From positions 31,932 through 95,931 of the forward strand of contig NKYR01000138.1 in assembly GCA_003184365.1 (NCBI GenBank): 64,000 nt of DNA, read 5' to 3'. Of this stretch, positions 56,385-64,000 are shown piece after piece. The notes below the pieces were generated by a model. It had not been told where the DNA came from, made no database searches, and saw nothing but the letters and a program-made list of their open reading frames with translations. The position numbers and the translations under genes were made by a program. This DNA comes from Evernia prunastri (taxonomy: Eukaryota > Ascomycota > Lecanoromycetes > Lecanorales > Parmeliaceae). How positions within the stretch are numbered: the stretch's first letter is position 1; the number at the start of each line of letters is the position of its first letter.

Positions 56385-58272
56385 ATGACATTGACGCGCT
56401 CCCAATTGGGAGAAACCCCTAAGTACGATCCTACTGTGCCATTGAGTCGGTACATGATGATCCCATGTCGCCCTCTTATAGCACTGTATTTCTTGACTCG
56501 ATGACTGACCATCTTCCAGGAAGACAGAGCATCCTGGCTACGTTGAAACGCCCACGCGTCGATCCAAGGCTCGGAAATCCGTAGCAGGGGGTGCAAGCTC
56601 AGAAATATCTCCAGGCAACACGCGAAAAAAGGATGATGGCAAGGCCCCTGGTAATAAGAAACAGGCAAACGGCAGCGCACACCTTAACGGAAGCGCCAAT
56701 GGACATGCGATTTCGCCAAAGAAAGGCAAAGACCCTCGGGTCGATTACACTGGACACTTTGAGTTTGGCGGATCATGGGGCGTAACTGCCATGATGATTG
56801 CCTTCCCTCTCTTGATGTGGTATATGTGGATTGGAGCCACATATTACGATGGCCACCTACCGCTGCCGGAACAAGACGAGAACATGTCCCATTTCGTTAC
56901 ACATCTAGCCGACCTGGTCTACGGCGGCGCTTTCCCGTCGATGAAGGCATGGATCATGTACTGGGGTTTCTTGCTCTTCCAAGGCGCATGCTATCTTTAT
57001 CTACCAGGTGTCTACTCGACTGGCAAACCATTGGTACATGAAGGGGGCCAGAGCTTGCAGTATTATTGCTCAGGGCAGTGGTCGTGGTATACGACTATCG
57101 TTACTGCTGCAGTCCTACACGTGTCTGGACTTTTCAAGCTTTATACCATTATTGACGAGTTTGGACCGCTCATGTCCGTTGCTATCATCTCTGGATTCAT
57201 CGTCTCCATTGTAGCCTACGTTTCCGCCTTGTACCGAGGCGCTGAGCACAGGATGACCGGTTATCATGTCTACGACTTCTTCATGGGCGCAGAATTGAAT
57301 CCGAGGATGTTCGGATGGTTGGACTTGAAGATGTTCTTTGAGGTCAGACTGCCATGGTATATCCTCTTCTTGATATCGTGCGGCGCTGCAGCGCGTCAGT
57401 ATGAGCAGCACGGTTACGTATCTGGCGAAGTGGGCTTTCTCATGATGGCCCACTTCTTATATGCAAATGCCTGTTCAAAGGGAGAGGAATCGATTGTGAC
57501 CACGTGGTAGGCGCTGGCACTGGTCTTTGACGTTAGGAACTTGCTCACCGGGATGACAGGGACATGTATTACGAGAAATGGGGCTTCATGCTAATTTTCT
57601 GGAACCTTGCTGGTGTACCTCTCAGCTACTGCCATTGCGCAATCTACCTAGCCAATCATCCGCCTTCGGATTATCGCTGGAATCCTGTTTTTCTGGCTTT
57701 CCTTTATCTATCTTACCTGTTCGTCTACTGGGTTTGGGATACTGCCAATTCTCAGAAGAATCGATTCAGACAGTGGGAACGCGGTACTCTTTCTAACAGG
57801 AAGACATTTCCCCAACTGCCATGGCAAGACCTCGACAACCCAAAGACCATCCCAACCGACCAAGGTGTTGCTCTTCTGGCGGATGGCTGGTGTAAGTCGA
57901 TCATTTGTGGGGTTCAGAGAGTATACTGATCGGTTTGGCAGATGGAAAGGCTCGCAAGATCCATTACACATGCGATCTGTACTTTGTGAGTGAATACTCA
58001 CTTTCCGCCCCTGTCTCGACTGACGGAATACGCTAGGCATTGACGTGGGGCCTTGTTACTGGATTCAACAGCCCATTTCCTTGGTTCTACGCTGCGTTCT
58101 TCACGCCGATGATTCTGCATCGAGCCTTCAGGGATATACAGAAATGTTCTGCCAAGTATGGCGATGCTTGGAAAGAGTATGAGCGTCAGGTTCCTTATTT
58201 ATTCATTCCAGTAAGTTGTGCTCCACTTCAAAGGTGAGGGCTCTGGCTGACCGCTTCCAGTATGTCTTTTAG
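56385..58272 (+). CDS. ERG4: Delta(24(24(1)))-sterol reductase, C24(28) reductase
   Basis: Exons 56385-56449, 56520-57506, 57560-57891, 57942-57985, 58037-58210 and 58261-58272, giving 537 residues. Catalyses the last step of ergosterol synthesis, NADPH-dependent reduction of the C24(28) double bond in the ER. Seen: a basic/low-complexity N-terminus ([16 protein letters not shown]), then FEFGGSWG, several membrane segments, [21 protein letters not shown] (family signature around LNPR), [21 protein letters not shown], and the C-terminal block [52 protein letters not shown] and VPYLFIPYVF that ends all ERG4/ERG24 proteins. The N-terminal first exon (starting MTLTRSQLG) is inferred from a canonical 70-nt intron; the final exon encodes only three residues and the stop. 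All family blocks are intact. Confidence 0.92.
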
Positions 58273-58856
58273 ATACCCTTCTATAAAATACACAGCATGC
58301 GAAATTGTTTAATTGATAGCTGTTGACTGTATTCTACATCTGAAAAAGAAGCTGACGGACCAGTCTTGACGAGAAATTCAGTGCGTTCCTTACTCCTCCC
58401 CAAGTGTGAATGAGGATACCATCCAGAAAGCGTCTGCAGTCTATATGTTTCGTCTAGTGTCCCAATTATCGTTAGCGGTTTCTCCGTCAACAATTTGAGA
58501 AGAACTAGAGGCCAAGGTAGAAGACCTTGTGTTCGAAAGACTGCAAACCATGGGTAGCAGCATAAGCGCCTTTTGATATGTGAGGATTAGGGGTAGACAA
58601 ATTGCGCAATTTGCTCACCGTTGCATGCAAATTGCAGAATTAGTGCAATTTACATGCAACGACTTATATAAACTTAGAACTAAAATAATTTCGCACTCTT
58701 CAAGTATTTGCTATTACTACTTATTAGTATTCTTTATATATATATATATATACATATTAATCAATTGATAATTCTTCTATTATTATATCTCGTTTTTTTT
58801 TTAAATAATTTCAAATTAAAGAATATAATTATAAAAAAGATATTTATTTAATTATT
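58273..58856. other. Intergenic region downstream of ERG4
   Basis: About 580 bases. 58620-58660 holds a 17-bp inverted repeat (GTTGCATG core, one mismatch, 7-base loop), preceded at 58600-58613 by the palindrome AAATTGCGCAATTT. A TA microsatellite lies near 58736-58752. AT content rises sharply from 58690. No gene. Confidence 0.5.
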
Positions 58857-58869
58857 AATATATCGTTTA

Positions 58870-59655
58870 TAGAATGCCTAGCAGGCTCGACGTGGGGAGC
58901 GACATTCGCCAAGTGCCGCACGGTGTATAGTATGGTAATACGCCCGATGTTAACGTTCGCAGCGCCGATTTGGCACCACCCTCGCGGGATAGAAGGATTC
59001 TCCCGGAAGCCCTCCGAGAAGCTAACCAAGATACAAAATGAGTGTCTTCGCAGGGTGACCGGAGCATATAAGGCAACTCCCATCCCGGTCCTAGAGGCGG
59101 AGGCTTCTATAGCCCCCCTGGAATACCAACTCGACAAGCTGGTATTGCAACACCAAGCTCTACGAGGTACCCACCCCGCCANTACTTGCGGAGGCGGGTA
59201 CCAGGGACTTCCAGACAATGCTGACCACGACCAAAGGGATCCGGGTAGCGGCAAGGTGGATGGTTAACTCCGGCTGGTTAAACAGCTTCGAGTTGGCCAG
59301 CGAACAACTCCAACGGTCAAGACTACCCCTCGGGGTAGAGGAGACCATTAAGCCCAAAAAGGGCGCACGAAGAAGCGATCGTACCCGCCTCTAGAGGCGG
59401 GGGCGATCAGAGATACAAAAGTCAGAGAATAGAAGAGTCGGCGCAAAGAAGTAGAGAGATGTGCGGTGGTGTAATAGGGCTCCTAAGGAGCACAGCAGAA
59501 GGGAGAGCGTACTGTTTAGTTGAAGTTTTTGTCCAGAGGTTCGCCCTCAGGTTTCTTCAACGCCCAGCCGTAAAGCTGGTTCAGCGTTAATGTTACCCTC
59601 ATTAGCTTACATCAAGTAGCTAGCATAGGCGTATAAAACAATCAATCAATCAATC
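58870..59655 (+). mobile_element. 5'-truncated Tad1/I-type LINE with 13-bp target duplication
   Basis: The opening frame (GSTWGATFAKCRTVYSM, VIRPMLTFAAPIWHHP, KLTKIQNECLRRVTGAYK) is the C-terminal part of a fungal LINE reverse transcriptase. After an N at 59182 coding resumes in another frame (RWMVNSGWLN) to a TAG near 59394, followed by a 3' UTR and a tail of AATC repeats. AATATATCGTTTA flanks both sides (58857-58869 and 59656-59668), a 13-bp target duplication. The 3' UTR (GCTAGCATAGGCGTATAAAA) recurs inverted at the right end of the window. Confidence 0.85.
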
Positions 59656-60219
59656 AATATATCGTTTAAATTTTTTTATAAAATTTATAAATATTATTAT
59701 AAAGAATTAAATTATAATATTATAAAATTACGAAAATATTTTAATAAATATAAATTATATCGTAATAATAAATTTTCGAATAAATCTATTAAAGATTCGT
59801 AATAAATTCTTTTAAATCTAATAATAATTATATTTTAGATTAAAGTCGATTATTAAAAGCGTATTAAAATAATAATTTATATAAATAATCTATTATTTAA
59901 TTATTACGAGAATCTCTATATTAAAAACTATCTTATATAATTTAATAATAGATATATTTCTTTAGATTATAAATAATTTAGTAATTATATTTTTAATAAA
60001 TATTACGATATCGTATATATTAAAATAAATTAATAATTTAAGATATTACGATAATTAAATTTTTATATAAACGAATCGAATAATATTAAAAAAAAAAAAA
60101 AAAAGTTATTAATCTTTTAATTCACGTATTATCGAGTTATAATATTAATAAAAAATGTTTTTATATTAATTTCGAAATTACTAACTTTAAAATTATAAAT
60201 ATAGAAATTTAGTTAATAT

Positions 60220-60444
60220 TGTCAGAACCGTGCCCAGAGTCAAGTCTAATGGGGGTAAATTGAATAAGACAACTAGATAAAGAGCGAATATGTACACAGG
60301 AGAAGAGCGCTTAATTACTAGGAAGAATCCCCGCTAGCCTATGTGATAATGAGAATGTGTCAATGACCAATAAATACTTTATGTGCCTGACACATAGCCA
60401 TAAACACTCCCTTTGTACCTGACAGCTAGGGTACGTCCGTAACA
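60220..60444 (-). repeat. Solo LTR, 225 bp, 5-bp target duplication
   Basis: Inverted relative of the LTR at 18147-18369: starts TGTCAGAACCGTGCCC and ends GTCCGTAACA. Flanked by AATAT at 60215-60219 and 60445-60449. No internal region, so it is the product of LTR-LTR recombination. It has more differences than would be expected for a fresh copy (for example a diverged middle), but is far less AT-rich than its surroundings. Confidence 0.85.
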
Positions 60445-60507
60445 AATATACGTACTTCGTTAAATAATAATTATAATTAATAAAAATTTAAAAAAAATGA
60501 ATTTTTT

Positions 60508-61645
60508 TGTTAGATATGAGTTTAAATAGAGTGTCTGCGGCTGTTAAGCGCAGACACCCTCGAGGCCAGCTTTTTTAGCTGAGTGCCTAACAATTGTATC
60601 TGCGCTTTGATTCCGAATCGACTACGAAGCTACCCCGAAACATAATTAAGAAAGTCTAATCAAAATGACTAGTCGAGGGTGACTCGCTTAGTCAAGGATC
60701 CGGGATTCGATATCTCGAAGAACGAGTTTTTTCAGAATTTTAGAAGGCTTCGAAGCCAAAATTGACACAGGTGAGAAATAGGCATATATACTAACTATAT
60801 ATGTAAGGTGATTAAGTACATATTGCGCGAAGAAGAAGAAGAATCACGAAGTAGGAAGGGAAACCTATGAAGTCTTCTTCGCGCCAAGATCTCATTTCCC
60901 AATTAGGGCAAGCCTCGGAGGCTTTCAAGCTCCGGGGCTTACTGGACTAAGCTAGAACTATGACAAAAATCGGCTCGAAGAAGTCAATTTCAGAGGGAAT
61001 TTCGGGCAGAACAGCCCTATACAAATAATCTTTCGGGCAAAACGCCTTATTCGAATGAATAATTTCGGGCAAAACAGCCCTATTCAAAATAATCTTTCGG
61101 GCAAGACGCTCTATACAAAAGACCCGCCAAGCCGGGCAAGAAGCCCCGAGAGCTCCGGGCACGGGCGTAGGCCCTGGGTGATCTGATCCCCTTGAAATGC
61201 CGGAATGGCATGAATCTAAAGCATCTAGGCCGGGCCAGAGGCCCTAGAAGCCCCGGAAATCGGGCAAGAAGTCCCCAAAGCGGGGCCAGCTGTAATGCGC
61301 TATGGCGGGGCCACAGGCCTGGAATGGGGCAAAATCCTTCATTCCCATCAAGTCCCTAAAGAATCTGGGCATTCCGGGCGAGAGGCCCTAGAAAAGACCC
61401 GGGGTGTACCGGGCACCAAGTCCCTAAAGAATCTGGGTATTTCGGGCGAAAAGCCCTTAGAAATCGTGGATGCAGCCAAAGTGCTCTGAGTGACATTGCG
61501 ATTTTTACCTGTCTAGGGGCTATGGGGCCCGAGGACGTGCCCCGTAGAGGGAGAGGCAATTGTTAGATATGGGTTCAAATAGAGTGTCTGCGGCTCTCAA
61601 GCGCAGACACCCTCGGGGCCAGCTTTTTTAGCTGAGTGGCTAACA
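60508..61645. mobile_element. Miniature LTR element (TRIM-like) with 85-bp LTRs
   Basis: Two 85-bp direct repeats, 60508-60592 and 61561-61645, both begin TGTTAGATAT and end CTAACA, with TG...CA ends. TTTTT flanks both sides (60503-60507, 61646-61650), a 5-bp duplication, although the left side is a T-run and so weaker evidence. The 968-bp interior is GC-richer than its surroundings, has no recognisable Gag or Pol, and holds internal repeats of a CGGGCAA...GCCCTA unit, plus a larger repeat (CAAGTCCCTAAAGAATCTGG at about 61349 and 61410). A purine-rich stretch precedes the right LTR (AGAGGGAGAGG). The LTRs differ at several bases. Confidence 0.75.
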
Positions 61646-62944
61646 TTTTTAAATTATAGATACGTATATTATTATAAAATCTTTTTAAATTAAAATTTAG
61701 ATATCTTCGCAGCTTCGTTATATATTTTATATATTTTACGATATTTAACTATCTATAAATAATATCTTTTAACTACTTTAATAAAAAAAAGTTATCGATA
61801 AAATTTAATTAATAATTAGAACGTTTAGAATAGTTTATAAAGAATACGTCGTATTGTAAGAAATTTAGCTTTTATATAATAATAACTTAACTATAGTTAT
61901 AATATTTTGATAATAATATCTAATTACTTTAAATATTAATTACTTCTTTGCTTGCGAGAAGATTTAAGATCTATTAAATTAAATTAATATTAATATTAAT
62001 ATCAATTTAGTAAGAAAACTTCTTCACTAAACGTTCGTTGCTTTATATTAGTCTTTACGTTATTAATTCAGCTATAGAAATTTATAGTAACGATAACTAT
62101 TTCAAGTAATAGTAGCGTTATTATTACTTCTGTTATCATCATATCTTCTATTTCAATTCTCTCGAAAAATCTCGCACGAATTATTTATTAGCTTCGAGTA
62201 TTTATCGAAGTTATTAATAGAGTTTAAGTATCTCGAAAGACAGTCATTATCGCTCTCTATATCACAATTATATAGTCTCGTTTAAAATCTATCGTAATCA
62301 AAATTACTATCGATAAATCTTTATCTTTTTCAACTCACTAACAGACGAATCTCACTTCGCTATAACGCTTCGTTAAAATCTTCGACGATCGTACGATAGA
62401 GTTTAGAGTTATCTCAGCTATTTAGCTTTTCTTTAAACGTTACGAATCTTTCTTTATTAACAATATTTCTACACACTCGAAATCTTCTTATTTCGTCACG
62501 AAGTTATTTATTAGATATATCTCTATTAGCGTAACTAACGAAGTTATTTACAATCGATTAATTAAATCTAAACTATTCGCTGTTATAACTCAAAAATTTA
62601 TCGAAGCATAGCTTATCGAGCTACGTGTAATAATAAAGTAGTTTCGAGTATAATTAGAATTTCCCGAATCTTCAGAAACTTCAGACTCGTTAGAAAAATC
62701 AGAATTTGCTAATAATAATAATAACAATATCGATCGATTCAATTTAGACGACGTTGACTATTTTAACTCGTTCTACGAGAATAAGTTTATTAATATCGTT
62801 TTCGTTATCGAATATTTCGATAAAAGTATCTTCTTTCGAGATATTTATACCTTTGTAAATGAAATAAAAAAACATAATTCGTATCAAGCGTGACGTGCTA
62901 CTACGATAAAATCTTTAGATCTATCTGAGAAATCTCGCTCTTAT

Positions 62945-63384
62945 TGTTAGGGAAAGCAGGACTATCGCTAACCACTAGGCCAAAAGAGCGTGGGACCCTG
63001 CCAAGACAGCAAGAATCCTACTAGTCACTACTATATCCGTGACAATTGCCACCTTTTAGAAAAATGGCGCATGCCCTCATGCGCTGACCTGACACGCATT
63101 CGTATATAGGAACCCCTCGAGTGCGACACCCGTAAGCTACTCATAGATCTGGTGCACCGCAGGGGATTCGAACACTCCTCCTCCAGGTTATGAGCCTGGC
63201 GTGCTGCCAATACACTATGCGGGCAGAGTAACCTATCTATGGCTGTCCGGTCGCACCCGGAGTCGAACCGGTGTTGCTACCATTTGTTAGGGAAAGTAGG
63301 ACTATCGCTAATCACTAGGCCAAAAGAGCGTGGGACCCTGCCAAGACAGCAAGAATCCTACTAGTCACTACTATATCCGTGACA
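62945..63384. mobile_element. 440-bp miniature LTR element with 100-bp LTRs and 5-bp target duplication
   Basis: Two 100-bp direct repeats (62945-63044 and 63285-63384) start TGTTAGGGAAAG and end ATCCGTGACA, differing at two positions, both C/T. CTTAT flanks both sides (62940-62944 and 63385-63389). The interior is only 240 bp with no coding capacity and contains tRNA-like sequence. Read on the minus strand, the right LTR is followed after two bases by TGGTAGCAACACCGG, a TGG-starting sequence where a primer-binding site would sit. It is inserted in the degraded reading frame described above, so it is younger than the RIP of its host repeat. Confidence 0.85.
63150..63225 (-). tRNA. tRNA-Met-like sequence (CAT anticodon) inside the miniature LTR element, probably a pseudogene
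   Basis: Minus-strand sequence with a good anticodon arm (CCAGG-CTCATAA-CCTGG, anticodon at 63192-63190), a T-loop-like GTTCGAATC, and a 3' acceptor strand CGGTGCA followed by an encoded CCA. The 5' acceptor strand is TGCCCG where TGCACCG would pair, and the T stem pairs poorly, so it is probably not functional. Encoded CCA is not normal for eukaryotic tRNA genes and hints at capture from a mature tRNA by reverse transcription, though three bases can match by chance. A second tRNA-like T-arm (CCGGTTCGACTCCGGG, minus strand) lies at about 63254-63274. Confidence 0.55.
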
Positions 63385-63826
63385 CTTATTTAATTTATTA
63401 CGAAACTCTTCGAGAACGATAAACGACTAATTATTTATAGTATAAACGAGTGATATCGTCTATTGCTTACTCGCTAAAAACAATCTCGTTTTTAAGATAT
63501 AATAATTTCACTACGAAAGAAGTATATCTTGTAGAATACTTTACATTATTAAAAGTTACGTAAATATATTTAAACTATTATGCGAGTAGCTCAAAACGTC
63601 GATATAAGTGTAATAAAGAATTATATATTACTTATTTAAAATGGACTTGATTTGAATTTTCAACGAGATATCTCGAAATTCGATATTAATATTAATTATA
63701 ATCGATTTCTCGAATCGCTTAATAAGCGAAAGTATTAATAATAAAAATATATTATTCGTTAATTACGATAGATTTTATATTCTCAGGAGTAATAGAAGAG
63801 AATAAATTCTCGTAAATATTAATTTC

Positions 63827-63943
63827 TGTTGGAAATAGTGGCAGTCAGCCCTACCCAGTTAGTGGCTTGGCGGAAGTATTTCCATCTCTCGTAGTCCATA
63901 GATGTTCCTACTCCTTAGTGTAATAAATCAAGTCATATTGATT
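63827..63943 (+). repeat. Truncated copy of the 131-bp Copia LTR
   Basis: Matches 14377-14491 from TGTTGGAAATAGTGG to AAGTCATATTG almost base for base (one visible difference, CCCCG versus CCCAG). It then stops where LINE-tail repeats begin, so a LINE inserted into it or joined there. Confidence 0.8.
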
Positions 63944-64000
63944 GATTGATTGTTTTATACGCCTATGCTAGCTACTTGATGTAAGCTAATGAGGGTAACA
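63936..64000 (-). mobile_element. LINE 3' end, reverse orientation, cut by window edge
   Basis: Tail (ATTG repeats on the plus strand) followed by TTTTATACGCCTATGCTAGC and the reverse complement of the 3' UTR of the LINE at 58870-59655. Same family, opposite orientation; the body lies beyond the window. Confidence 0.8.

Larger units (their letters stand above)
59669..62944. repeat. AT-rich RIP-degraded repeat block (hosting younger insertions)
   Basis: Very AT-rich sequence dominated by TA-rich words, with CpG words such as TCGA and ACG kept but CA/TG depleted by eye. This is the pattern left by repeat-induced point mutation of CpA. Two GC-richer insertions (60220-60444 and 60508-61645) stand out against it. 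The right-hand part (from about 62200) keeps a degraded reading frame. No functional gene. Continues at 63390-63826. Confidence 0.7.
62200..63660 (+). pseudogene. RIP-degraded transposon reading frame, interrupted by a miniature LTR element
   Basis: One plus-strand frame can be followed from about 62200 to about 63660 if in-frame stops are ignored and the insertion at 62945-63389 is skipped. Most stops are TAG or TAA where a C-to-T change in CAG or CAA would create them. Longer clean runs include EFPESSETSDSLEKSEF, DDVDYFNSFYEN and FFRDIYTFVNEIKK. After the insertion the same frame continues with LIYYETLRER and YKRVISSIAYSLKTISF. I do not recognise the family with confidence; a retrotransposon Gag or a DNA transposase C-terminus are both possible. 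Confidence 0.5.

Noticed and set aside
60593..61560. Repeated GGGCAA units as a CRISPR array
   Set aside because: Units are irregular, with no constant repeat-spacer spacing, in a eukaryotic genome and inside an LTR pair.
63250..63284. Second complete tRNA gene next to the right 100-bp LTR
   Set aside because: Only a T-arm and a partial acceptor can be folded; no anticodon arm precedes it, so it is listed only as tRNA-like sequence.

Overview
The window is nuclear DNA of a filamentous ascomycete (Pezizomycotina). Evidence: many introns of about 45-60 nt with GT...AG borders, a SAT/PT-type non-reducing polyketide synthase, three HET-domain genes, an ergosterol C24(28)-reductase, and AT-rich repeat DNA carrying the C-to-T signature of repeat-induced point mutation (RIP). 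I cannot place it below subphylum from sequence alone.

Layout. (1) 1-8107: remnant of a secondary-metabolite locus on the minus strand, a cytochrome P450 followed by a non-reducing PKS that runs off the left edge. Each has exactly one in-frame TAG, so both look inactivated. (2) 8963-18369: a repeat island with four partial copies of a Mutator-like (MULE) element carrying an AT-hook ORF, a related element with a clear 9-bp target duplication, LINE and Copia pieces, a near-identical 623-bp Copia inverted repeat, and the 3' end of another LTR element. Single N characters sit at abrupt repeat junctions, so long-range order here is doubtful. (3) 19140-27291: three paralogous HET-domain genes in + - + orientation, a candidate allorecognition/heterokaryon-incompatibility cluster. 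(4) 27622-58272: ordinary gene-rich DNA: a membrane protein, F-box/beta-propeller protein, Gis2/CNBP-type zinc-knuckle protein, SWIRM protein, Cdc50 flippase subunit, secreted M43 metalloprotease, Spt16 (FACT), a divergent mitochondrial carrier, a Ubp3-type deubiquitinase, an RNF10-type RING protein and Erg4. A 236-bp MITE lies between the last two. (5) 58857-64000: an AT-rich RIP-degraded block holding younger insertions with target duplications: a LINE, a solo LTR, and two miniature LTR elements (85-bp and 100-bp LTRs), one of which contains a tRNA-Met-like sequence.

Functionally, the housekeeping genes do not form one pathway. The PKS and P450 would have formed a biosynthetic pair. The repeat island and AT-rich block flank the conserved gene core. 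The most unusual items are the two miniature LTR elements, the stop codons consistent with CpA-to-TpA change in the PKS and P450, the HET trio with a shared Cys/His module before the HET domain, and a predicted 7-nt microexon in the carrier gene. Gene models were joined by eye from splice sites; for each complete multi-exon model the exon lengths sum to a multiple of three.
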